This document shows, one piece after another, positions 30,801 to 39,854 of a stretch of DNA of 64,000 bases. Source of the stretch: Pelecanus crispus. Taxonomy: Eukaryota; Chordata; Aves; Pelecaniformes; Pelecanidae. The stretch spans positions 5,669,897 to 5,733,896 of the forward strand of contig NC_134652.1 in the NCBI RefSeq assembly GCF_030463565.1, written 5' to 3'. Under the pieces are notes generated by a model. The model was not told the origin of the DNA. It did not search any database and saw only the letters and a list, made by a program, of their open reading frames with translations. Every line of letters starts with the position of its first letter. The stretch's first letter is position 1. Made by a program: the position numbers and the translations under genes.

Positions 30801-33800
30801 AGGTCCCAGTTGTCATCACAGACAGTGCCCCGGCTCCCGTAGCTGTAAATCTCTACACGCCCCTCGCACCGGTTCCTGCCGTTCACCAGGCTCAGGGAGG
30901 CACCTTGGGAAGGAGGAGAGAGGGAAAACATGGCAAAACCCCTCTAGCACGCAGGCACCTTCTCTCGCCGCGAGCATTGGCAATGCTCTACAAGTTTCAG
31001 GCCACCAGGACTGTCAGCCTCTGCTTATTTCGGCCGCGTGTTTCCCTGGCTCTGCTCTCCCATGGAGAAGACCAAACCCCACCCTGTGAGCCTCTACTGC
31101 TACCGCCAACAGTAGCATGCAGAAAAACCATGAGAAATTCAGACCCACCTGGAGGAACGGATGTCGTGTAGCTGGCTGTGGTCGTGGTGGTGGCATCTGT
31201 TAGGGGAGGAAGAGAACGAAGCAAGTGAGGACCCTGCGGACAAAGGAGCACGACCAGGTTTTCTCCCAGCACTGGGGATGTTGGTGCCCCCCCATGACGC
31301 GGGTGATGGAGGGCTTGAGGGGTCTCAGTAGGGTGGTCTTCCATGGCAAGAGCAACAAAACTCACAATCTCTGAACTCGTCTCCAACACATACCTCATTG
31401 TGGCCAACAAGGGCCACTTTTGGAAAGCAGGCTGGTGTTTAGGAAGGAAAAGCAATGGTACCTGAGCACACAACACCAGCATCTTCATGGTGGCCACAGT
31501 TGTGGGCGCCCCAGCCACGGCTGCTGCAGTGAAAGAGGGAGGACTCATTCCCTGTGCACTGCACATCGTCCAGGTAGATATTGCCAGTGCCTTGTCCAAA
31601 GTAGGCACTTGATGGTGCAGAAACAGCAACGCCGCATCCCAGCTGCCTGCACACGACCTCGGCATCGTTCAGGTCCCAGTTGTCATCACAGACAGTGCCC
31701 CGGCTCCCGTAGCTGTAAATCTCTACACGCCCCTCGCACCGGTTCCTGCCGTTCACCAGGCTCAGGGAGGCACCTTGGGAAGGAGGAGAGAGGGAAAACA
31801 TGGCAAAACCCCTCTAGCACGCAGGCACCTTCTCTCGCCGCGAGCATTGGCAATGCTCTACAAGTTTCAGGCCACCAGGACTGTCAGCCTCTGCTTATTT
31901 CGGCCGCGTGTTTCCCTGGCTCTGCTCTCCCATGGAGAAGACCAAACCCCACCCTGTGAGCCTCTACTGCTACCGCCAACAGTAGCATGCAGAAAAACCA
32001 TGAGAAATTCAGACCCACCTGGAGGAACGGATGTCGTGTAGCTGGCTGTGGTCGTGGTGGTGGCATCTGTTAGGGGAGGAAGAGAAAGAAGCAAGTGAGG
32101 ACCCTGCGGACAAAGGAGCACGACCAGGTTTTCTCCCAGCACTGGGGATGTTGGTGCCCCCCCATGACGCGGGTGATGGAGGGCTTGAGGGGTCTCAGTA
32201 GGGTGGTCTTCCATGGCAAGAGCAACAAAACTCACAATCTCTGAACTCGTCTCCAACACATACCTCATTGTGGCCAACAAGGGCCACTTTTGGAAAGCAG
32301 GCTGGTGTTTAGGAAGGAAAAGCAATGGTACCTGAGCACACAACACCAGCATCTTCATGGTGGCCACAGTTGTGGGTGCCCCAGCCACGGTTGCTGCAGT
32401 GAAAGAGGGAGGACTCAATCCCTGTGCACTGCACATCGTCCAGGTAGATATTGCCAATGCCTTGTCCAAAGTAGGCACTTGATGGTGCAGAAACAGCAAC
32501 GCCGCATCCCAGCTGCCTGCACACAACCTCGGCATCGTTCAGGTCCCAGTTGTCATCACAGACAGTGCCCCGGCTCCCGTAGCTGTAAATCTCTACACGC
32601 CCCTCGCACCGGTTCCTGCCGTTCACCAGGCTCAGGGAGGCACCTTGGGAAGGAGGAGAGAGGGAAAACATGGCAAAACCCCTCTAGCACGCAGGCACCT
32701 TCTCTCGCCGCGAGCATTGGCAATGCTCTACAAGTTTCAGGCCACCAGGACTGTCAGCCTCTGCTTATTTCGGCCGCGTGTTTCCCTGGCTCTGCTCTCC
32801 CATGGAGAAGACCAAACCCCACCCTGTGAGCCTCTACTGCTACCGCCAACAGTAGCATGCAGAAAAACCATGAGAAATTCAGACCCACCTGGAGGAACGG
32901 ATGTCGTGTAGCTGGCTGTGGTCGTGGTGGTGGCATCTGTTAGGGGAGGAAGAGAACGAAGCAAGTGAGGACCCTGCGGACAAAGGAGCACGACCAGGTT
33001 TTCTCCCAGCACTGGGGATGTTGGTGCCCCCCCATGACGCGGGTGATGGAGGGCTTGAGGGGTCTCAGTAGGGTGGTCTTCCATGGCAAGAGCAACAAAA
33101 CTCACAATCTCTGAACTCGTCTCCAACACATACCTCATTGTGGCCAACAAGGGCCACTTTTGGAAAGCAGGCTGGTGTTTAGGAAGGAAAAGCAATGGTA
33201 CCTGAGCACACAACACCAGCATCTTCATGGTGGCCACAGTTGTGGGTGCCCCAGCCACGGTTGCTGCAGTGAAAGAGGGAGGACTCAATCCCTGTGCACT
33301 GCACATCGTCCAGGTAGATATTGCCAGTGCCTTGTCCAAAGTAGGCACTTGATGGTGCAGAAACAGCAACGCCGCATCCCAGCTGCCTGCACACGACCTC
33401 GGCATCGTTCAGGTCCCAGTTGTCATCACAGACAGTGCCCCGGCTCCCGTAGCTGTAAATCTCTACACGCCCCTCGCACCGGTTCCTGCCGTTCACCAGG
33501 CTCAGGGAGGCACCTTGGGAAGGAGGAGAGAGGGAAAACATGGCAAAACCCCTCTAGCACGCAGGCACCTTCTCTCGCCGCGAGCATTGGCAATGCTCTA
33601 CAAGTTTCAGGCCACCAGGACTGTCAGCCTCTGCTTATTTCGGCCGCGTGTTTCCCTGGCTCTGCTCTCCCATGGAGAAGACCAAACCCCACCCTGTGAG
33701 CCTCTACTGCTACCGCCAACAGTAGCATGCAGAAAAACCATGAGAAATTCAGACCCACCTGGAGGAACGGATGTCGTGTAGCTGGCTGTGGTCGTGGTGG

Positions 33801-36800
33801 TGGCATCTGTTAGGGGAGGAAGAGAACGAAGCAAGTGAGGACCCTGCGGACAAAGGAGCACGACCAGGTTTTCTCCCAGCACTGGGGATGTTGGTGCCCC
33901 CCCATGACGCGGGTGATGGAGGGCTTGAGGGGTCTCAGTAGGGTGGTCTTCCATGGCAAGAGCAACAAAACTCACAATCTCTGAACTCGTCTCCAACACA
34001 TACCTCATTGTGGCCAACAAGGGCCACTTTTGGAAAGCAGGCTGGTGTTTAGGAAGGAAAAGCAATGGTACCTGAGCACACAACACCAGCATCTTCATGG
34101 TGGCCACAGTTGTGGGTGCCCCAGCCACGGCTGCTGCAGTGAAAGAGGGAGGACTCAATCCCTGTGCACTGCACATCGTCCAGGTAGATATTGCCAGTGC
34201 CTTGTCCAAAGTAGGCACTTGATGGTGCAGAAACAGCAACGCCGCATCCCAGCTGCCTGCACACGACCTCGGCATCGTTCAGGTCCCAGTTGTCATCACA
34301 GACAGTGCCCCGGCTCCCGTAGCTGTAAATCTCTACACGCCCCTCGCACCGGTTCCTGCCGTTCACCAGGCTCAGGGAGGCACCTTGGGAAGGAGGAGAG
34401 AGGGAAAACATGGCAAAACCCCTCTAGCACGCAGGCACCTTCTCTCGCCACGAGCATTGGCAATGCTCTACAAGTTTCAGGCCACCAGGACTGTCAGCCT
34501 CTGCTTATTTCGGCCGCGTGTTTCCCTGGCTCTGCTCTCCCATGGAGAAGACCAAACCCCACCCTGTGAGCCTCTACTGCTACCGCCAACAGTAGCATGC
34601 AGAAAAACCATGAGAAATTCAGACCCACCTGGAGGAACGGATGTCGTGTAGCTGGCTGTGGTCGTGGTGGTGGCATCTGTTAGGGGAGGAAGAGAACGAA
34701 GCAAGTGAGGACCCTGCGGACAAAGGAGCACGACCAGGTTTTCTCCCAGCACTGGGGATGTTGGTGCCCCCCCATGACGCGGGTGATGGAGGGCTTGAGG
34801 GGTCTCAGTAGGGTGGTCTTCCATGGCAAGAGCAACAAAACTCACAATCTCTGAACTCGTCTCCAACACATACCTCATTGTGGCCAACAAGGGCCACTTT
34901 TGGAAAGCAGGCTGGTGTTTAGGAAGGAAAAGCAATGGTACCTGAGCACACAACACCAGCATCTTCATGGTGGCCACAGTTGTGGGTGCCCCAGCCACGG
35001 TTGCTGCAGTGAAAGAGGGAGGACTCAATCCCTGTGCACTGCACATCGTCCAGGTAGATATTGCCAGTGCCTTGTCCAAAGTAGGCACTTGATGGTGCAG
35101 AAACAGCAACGCCGCATCCCAGCTGCCTGCACACGACCTCGGCATCGTTCAGGTCCCAGTTGTCATCACAGACAGTGCCCCGGCTCCCGTAGCTGTAAAT
35201 CTCTACACGCCCCTCGCACCGGTTCCTGCCGTTCACCAGGCTCAGGGAGGCACCTTGGGAAGGAGGAGAGAGGGAAAACATGGCAAAACCCCTCTAGCAC
35301 GCAGGCACCTTCTCTCGCCGCGAGCATTGGCAATGCTCTACAAGTTTCAGGCCACCAGGACTGTCAGCCTCTGCTTATTTCGGCCGCGTGTTTCCCTGGC
35401 TCTGCTCTCCCATGGAGAAGACCAAACCCCACCCTGTGAGCCTCTACTGCTACCGCCAACAGTAGCATGCAGAAAAACCATGAGAAATTCAGACCCACCT
35501 GGAGGAACGGATGCAGAAGATCTCTCTCTGCTCATGGTGGTGGCATCTGTTAAGGGAGAAAGAGAAAGAAGCTGTGTATTTCTCAAGCCTTTTTTATTTT
35601 CAGTATCACACACAAAATACTTGGTAATTCCCGCACGTTCAGAAAGGGACTTTATACAATGAGACAGATATCAGACTTTAATGTAAAATGAACAGCAAAC
35701 AGCAATCACTATATAAACTTCTCCTATACTTCCAGGCTAGGTAATGTAAACTCTATTTGGCTTCATGATTAAAATATATATTCTTGTAGTAGGGGAATCT
35801 TTTAGAAAGCCAGAGTAACTTTCAGTAAATAATGGTTTGTGCATCGTTCAAAATTGCACAGCTTGATTTAAAACAACCCCCCCAATGGTCCCTTTAACCC
35901 TCCCCAACTGAAGTGCTTTTCTTTAAGAAGTGATGTATAAAGCCACAGGTTTGAGTCACACTGTTATGTTTATATAACATGTAGTTTATTCAAATCATCC
36001 CTCATCTGAATAATACTCTTTAATTCTTTGTGAGTCAGGCTGCCTGCAAAATTTTCAAAATCTGGTTTGCTTTTGGTGTTACTTTTTGGGCTGCTTTATT
36101 CTATTATTTTATTTTTCTAAATGTCTGTTATTCTGATTTCCTTGGCTTAGTTTTTCTTTCTCTGTTTTCTGTTGTTATAATTCAAGCATTTTGTACTGCC
36201 TTTTTGAAAGCAGTGGGCAAAATAAGCAACATGCTCTATATCCTTCATATCCCCACGGATATGATGGATGTTGTTTTCTTATTTATAGCTGCAAAGAACA
36301 GAGTACAGACAGGTGTCCTAGGAAGAAGGGACTCCCAGCAGGAGCATAACACTTCAGATCTCTTCTCTGAAGGAGGAGTCATAGTTAAGCATTTTTTTTT
36401 TAATGCCTTGCAAGTGCTTGTGCCTGAATTGAAGCAGGGAAGTCACCTTGCCAAGGCAAAGCGAGAGGCTGGCAGGCATGATACAACTCAAGAGGTGTTT
36501 GCCAGGAATAGTAAATCCAAGAAGTCATCCCTGTAAAATATTGATAGTATTCAGAAAGTCCTCAGCGATACTAAATACTGGTTTCTGAGAAAATCCAACA
36601 TTGTTCTGATTTGCATGTTTACACGTGCATGTGCAGACTGGATTGTTACAGTCTCCAGGTTTTTATTCCATGTGCATGAAATTCTCAAGGGTGCAACTGT
36701 GAATAAAATGCACACCTCTGGGACTTCGTGATACCATACAGGATAGCAACTGTGTCTTACTATTGTGCTTCCATTAAATTATATAAATTTAAATAAGTAT

Positions 36801-37315
36801 TGGGTGGGTCTGCGTGCATCTGCAAGGCTGAAGTCTTTTAAGGCATATATGCATCGCAGGCAAAGAAACTATATTCCCTCTTAATTCCATACTGAAAACC
36901 ACAGATCTATAGGAACAGTTTTTCAGTAGTATTTTCATGGTAGTATTTTTTATTTATTTGGTTTCAACTATGCTACAAGACACTACTGCAAAACAGTTAG
37001 AGCAATATTAATTTCATTGCACTAAATTTACTTCAACACAAATAACAGTTAATCACCATATCGGTTCATTCATATTTTTAATAAGACAACATGATACTAT
37101 CTAATTTCTGTCTTTCTTCTAATCTTTGCACAAAGTTGATTATACTAGTATGTGAGTTACATGTATGGAACCAGTGTAGAGGAGTAAGACATCCCCTTTT
37201 TCCTACCTTTTTTTGAAGAAAATTATTTAAAGATTTTAAGTTGTTTACCTGAGGTGGCATCCAGGAGTGCTGTATTTAAGAAAAATAGCCACAGCAAGTT
37301 CTTGGTGGTACCCAT
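21631..37315 (-). CDS. DMBT1: DMBT1-like gene B (9 SRCR, CUB, ZP, transmembrane)
   Basis: Complete gene of 27 exons on the minus strand. Exons sum to 4725 nt, exactly 1575 codons with the stop, which argues that the model is right and the frame intact. Order: signal peptide, Thr-rich linker, then SRCR-linker nine times, CUB (two exons), ZP (three exons), last exon with membrane helix and short basic tail. Family role: apical or secreted scavenger-type glycoprotein in epithelial defence and differentiation; the ZP part polymerises after cleavage at the RFKR site, and the SRCR arm binds microbial or host ligands. The SRCRs and linkers come from an 870-bp tandem unit and are nearly identical. 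The TATA box is 37 bases before the ATG. True copy number may differ between individuals or assemblies. Confidence 0.92.
22476..22747 (-). CDS. DMBT1: Gene B ZP domain, third exon (ZP-C, furin site)
   Basis: 272 nt, phase 2 to 1, acceptor ttccag, donor gtaaat. Encodes [26 protein letters not shown] and RFKR, a furin-type site upstream of the stalk. Confidence 0.9.
22748..24538 (-). other. Gene B intron within ZP
   Basis: About 1.8 kb of AT-rich intron with no recognised exon or repeat. Confidence 0.6.
24539..24927 (-). CDS. DMBT1: Gene B ZP domain, second exon
   Basis: 389 nt, phase 0 to 2. Encodes [13 protein letters not shown] through [17 protein letters not shown]; several N-linked sequons (NVSE, NLTF, NSSS). 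Confidence 0.92.
25322..25494 (-). CDS. DMBT1: Gene B ZP domain, first exon
   Basis: 173 nt, phase 1 to 0. Encodes [20 protein letters not shown] and [13 protein letters not shown]; donor gttggt is weaker than in the paralogues. Confidence 0.9.
25495..26584 (-). other. Gene B intron between CUB and ZP
   Basis: About 1.1 kb. Its only recognised content is an old CR1 3' fragment at about 26060-26286. Confidence 0.6.
26060..26286 (+). mobile_element. Old CR1 LINE 3' fragment
   Basis: Degenerate match to the CR1 3' end: ggaacaggtcacccagagaag, cctccaaaggtcctttctaac and a terminal ttctatga. Strongly diverged, so older than the CR1 copies at 38-44 kb. Confidence 0.55.
26585..26793 (-). CDS. DMBT1: Gene B CUB domain, second exon
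   Basis: 209 nt, phase 2 to 1. Encodes [28 protein letters not shown] and [20 protein letters not shown]. Confidence 0.92.
27005..27158 (-). CDS. DMBT1: Gene B CUB domain, first exon
   Basis: 154 nt, phase 1 to 2. Acceptor has an unbroken run of about 17 T before cag. Encodes [20 protein letters not shown] and [11 protein letters not shown]. Confidence 0.92.
27669..27716 (-). CDS. DMBT1: Gene B linker (SID) 10, before CUB
   Basis: 48 nt, phase 1-1, acceptor aacag, donor gtttgt. Encodes [16 protein letters not shown]: the first half equals the array linkers, the second half is unique, so the repeat edge falls inside this exon. Confidence 0.85.
27982..28293 (-). CDS. DMBT1: Gene B SRCR 9 (array unit 1)
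   Basis: 312 nt, phase 1-1, acceptor cccaag, donor gtacca. [20 protein letters not shown] start, eight cysteines. Variant: GTHN, TGNES (N-glycosylation sequon), CSSR. Its upstream linker is 28539-28586 ([16 protein letters not shown]). Confidence 0.94.
28539..28586 (-). CDS. DMBT1: Gene B array linker exon (type copy of eight)
   Basis: 48 nt, phase 1-1, acceptor taacag, donor gtgggt, encoding [16 protein letters not shown]. Seven further copies lie every 870 bp at 29409, 30279, 31149, 32019, 32889, 33759 and 34629 (starts). Five consecutive Thr make it a likely O-glycan cluster between each pair of SRCRs. Confidence 0.88.
28852..29163 (-). CDS. DMBT1: Gene B SRCR 8 (array unit 2)
   Basis: Variant: GAHN, TGNES, CSSR; same as unit 5. 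Upstream linker exon 29409-29456. Confidence 0.94.
29722..30033 (-). CDS. DMBT1: Gene B SRCR 7 (array unit 3)
   Basis: Variant: GTHN, TGIES (sequon absent), CSSR. Upstream linker exon 30279-30326. A private base difference (gacac for gacgc) lies in the intron at about 29558. Confidence 0.94.
30592..30903 (-). CDS. DMBT1: Gene B SRCR 6 (array unit 4)
   Basis: Variant: GTHN, TGIES, CSNR, plus a silent change at about 30785 (GTC to GTT in EVVC) shared only with unit 6. Upstream linker exon 31149-31196. Confidence 0.94.
31462..31773 (-). CDS. DMBT1: Gene B SRCR 5 (array unit 5)
   Basis: Variant: GAHN, TGNES, CSSR, matching unit 2. Upstream linker exon 32019-32066. Confidence 0.94.
32332..32643 (-). 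CDS. DMBT1: Gene B SRCR 4 (array unit 6)
   Basis: Variant as unit 4 (TGIES, CSNR, silent EVVC change) plus a private T to I (GIGNIYLDD). Upstream linker exon 32889-32936. Confidence 0.94.
33202..33513 (-). CDS. DMBT1: Gene B SRCR 3 (array unit 7)
   Basis: Variant: GTHN, TGIES, CSNR without the silent EVVC change. Upstream linker exon 33759-33806. Confidence 0.94.
34072..34383 (-). CDS. DMBT1: Gene B SRCR 2 (array unit 8)
   Basis: Variant: GTHN, TGIES, CSSR, like unit 3. Upstream linker exon 34629-34676. Confidence 0.94.
34942..35253 (-). CDS. DMBT1: Gene B SRCR 1 (array unit 9)
   Basis: First SRCR of the protein. Variant: GTHN, TGIES, CSNR. Preceded by the unique first linker at 35499-35546. 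Confidence 0.94.
35499..35546 (-). CDS. DMBT1: Gene B linker (SID) 1, unique
   Basis: 48 nt, phase 1-1. Encodes [16 protein letters not shown]; only its 3' half matches the array linkers. Joins the signal-peptide exon to SRCR 1. Confidence 0.85.
35547..37248 (-). other. Gene B intron 1
   Basis: About 1.7 kb, AT-rich. A 168-codon plus-strand open frame at 36030-36536 has no recognisable domain and is not accepted as a gene. Confidence 0.6.
37249..37315 (-). CDS. DMBT1: Gene B signal-peptide exon with start codon
   Basis: 67 nt, donor gtaaac, phase 1. Encodes [20 protein letters not shown] then TSG/D: clear signal peptide. Same exon length and phase as gene C. Confidence 0.87.
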
Positions 37316-37351
37316 CTTGTCAAGAGATGCCAATAAAGCAGAGCATCAGAA

Positions 37352-37357
37352 TTTATA
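37352..37357 (-). promoter_or_regulatory. TATA box of gene B
   Basis: TATAAA on the minus strand within GACTATAAATTCTGATGC, 37 bases before the ATG, the same distance as in gene C. Confidence 0.7.
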
Positions 37358-38739
37358 GTCTGCACCTGTAAAAAGTTGAGGCTCCCAAGGTCAGTCTGGC
37401 CCATGGTATGTCTGATTTCTTATGCAATATTTTTATGACTACCTGATCTTTACAGAATGATTATACCTGAATGGTAAAGTTTCCATTTCCTGGATAATTT
37501 GTGCTACTGCCCTTATTATAAATTATCTTAACTGTATGTGCAGGCTCAGCATTACCTTTGGAACCAGACTGGTGAACTTATGTGTTTCTTTGCCCCCACC
37601 TTCCCAATTTTATTTATTTACTGCTAGTAGCTAATGACTGACTTAAGCAGACTGTAATGCATTGCAAGGTGAGGCAGCAAATTCATAGCAGGATTTGTGA
37701 TAAATCCTTCAGCAGAGTGCCCTGGTCTCATAAACATCTATATTTCTGATTTGAAATTACAGTTGAATTATATTTCCACTTGGAATTACAGCTTGTTTCC
37801 CTGTTACTTGTACATGAACAGCACGTCATAAATGGGATTATGTCGGGTATCAAAAGTAAATTAATAGCAGCTACTTGTGACATACCCTAAGTGGAACTCA
37901 TCTGGGGGCCTCTGTTGAGCTTGCTCTGCTTTACCAATGTCTTCCCTCAATCTACAGCTATGCTCCTTAGCTGAATCTGCTAACAAGACTTCCTTCAATC
38001 CTTTGAATCACAAACTTTATAAAAAGGGTAAGAAGTATGGGTTGAAGTAAAACCAAAAGTCCTGTTGAAATGGTTTCCTTGATTGGTCTATGTGAAGCCT
38101 TAATGGAGTTATATAGATTGCTTTGGGCACAACATAATCCTGTCCTGCTAATCTGTTCGCTAGAGGCACTATATTGCACTTCTACTGTTTCTCATCTAAT
38201 GAGGAGAAATACAGATCAGCTAGAAACAGGCCAATTGTTGGTCTAATATTCTATTCATTACACTTCATCCAGGCTGTACCTATCTGTTCATTTTGGCTAT
38301 GATACAAACGGCAACCAAACTGCAATAGTTGACATAACTCATGATTCCTGCTGTATATTGCAACCTTCTCCTGCAGAAAAGCACAGCTCGGGTCTAGAAA
38401 CAAAGGGAATAAAGAGTCCTCTTTCTGCAAAGGTTCACAGGACTAGAATAGAGGAAGGAAAGACAAAAGGCAAGAGTCCAGAAACAGAATCAGAAGCTGT
38501 CAAAGCAGTCGCTGAGAAGAGCAAACAAACTGGAGGACAATGGTAAATACAACTGATTGTATTCATATGTTAATAAAGAAATGTAAGCCTGATCACAGCT
38601 CTACTGTTCCTGACTTCCTGACAAAAGCAAAAACAATACCATGTGCTCAGTGAGTGATCACACACTCTCATTAGGAAGGGGCCTATGGGGTCATAATCCT
38701 GCCTCTAAATTCTTGAAAAATAAGACCTTTGTACAGACC
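37358..38739. other. Upstream region of gene B
   Basis: About 1.4 kb of AT-rich sequence upstream of the gene B TATA box; no other gene or repeat recognised. Confidence 0.5.
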
Positions 38740-39395
38740 AAGGAGCCCAAGCAGCTGGAAAGCAGTTTTGCAGAAAAGGATGTGGGGGTCCTGGTGAACA
38801 AATTGACCATGAGCCAGCAACGTGCCCTTGCAGCAAAGATGGCCAGTGGCATCCTGGTGCTGCATTCAGAGGAGCGTTGCCAGCAGGTCAAGGGAGGTGA
38901 TCCTCCCCCTCTACTCAGCACTGGTAAGACACAGCTGGGGCGCAGGTTCCAGTTCTGGGCACCCCAGTGCAAGAGAGACATGGACATACTGGAGCAAGCC
39001 TAGCAAAGGGCTAGTAACATGATTAAGGGACTGGAGCATCTCTCACACGAGAAGAGGCCCAGAGAAGAGAAGGCTCAGGATGATCTAGTCAATGTGTGCA
39101 AATACCTGATGGGATGGAGTAAAGACAAAGCCGGACTCTTCTCAGTAGTGCCTGGTGGCAGGATGAGAAGCAGTGGGCATGAATTGAAGTACAGTAAATT
39201 CCATTTAAACACAAGAAAAAAGAATTTCACTGTGAGTGTGGTCAAGCAGCGGAATAGGTTGCCCAGTAAGGTTATAGATTCCTCCATTCTTCAAGATACT
39301 CAAACCCAGCTGGACACAGTCCTGAGCAACCTGCTTTCTCTGACCCTGCCTGCTTTGAGCAAGGGTGGACTAGAGGATCTCCAGAACATCCCGCC
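38740..39395 (+). mobile_element. CR1 LINE 3' fragment, plus strand
   Basis: Matches the end of CR1 ORF2 and its 3' region in order: gtgggggtcctggtg, ttgaccatgagccagcaacg, gggaggtgatcctccccctc, cagttctgggcaccccag, gattaagggactggagcatc, aataggttgcccag, and a worn 3' end. 5'-truncated and diverged; the terminal tail is lost. Confidence 0.85.
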
Positions 39396-39854
39396 TTAGC
39401 TGGGTTGTGACACCGTGAATAGAAAATTTATGGATGATGTCAAGGAGATTCAAGAGCAGAGGAGCACTAAATATGCTGTGGTTAAATTTATCCACAACAA
39501 TTAAATCTGCCAGCACCATTCTTTAACAAAAACTTGGCTGTCAGAGTTCTCGCCAGGCCTTACCAATTTCAGCTTCCTGGTGCATTTCTGACATTTCCAA
39601 TAAACGTTCTGTATGAGGACCTATGTCTTCAGGTTTGATAACAGGCACCTTTGATTTGTAGCTGCTAAAATGCCGGTGTCCTCTGTACACCTTAGCCTCT
39701 AATTTCTATTGCACATACTGACATCAGAGCAGCAGGAAGTTTGCCACAAAATAAAGTACCATAAAAACCTGTAAATAACCTGATGTATGACGCTGCATTC
39801 CTGATAACATATCAGCAATCCGTTGCTGTTCTCACATCAGTAGGAAATAGAAAC

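Larger units (their letters stand above)
27700..35514 (-). repeat. Gene B 870-bp tandem array (about nine units)
   Basis: SRCR exons start every 870 bp from 28293 to 35253. Unit: 312-nt SRCR exon, 265-bp intron, 48-nt linker exon, 245-bp intron; 870 is divisible by three. Introns are as conserved as exons and only about ten variable positions were seen over 7.8 kb. Both edges lie inside linker exons (27716 and 35546). Confidence 0.97.

Noticed and set aside
27700-35514. CRISPR-like or satellite interpretation of the regular array
   Set aside because: Units are 870 bp and contain coding exons with splice sites; this is tandem exon duplication in a eukaryotic gene.
36030-36536. 168-codon plus-strand open frame in gene B intron 1, hydrophobic at the start
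   Set aside because: AT-rich sequence in an intron; no recognisable domain, and the hydrophobicity follows from T-rich codons. Would need transcript evidence.
38641-39399. Plus-strand frames of 120 and 126 codons
   Set aside because: They lie in a CR1 3' fragment, beyond the reverse-transcriptase coding part.
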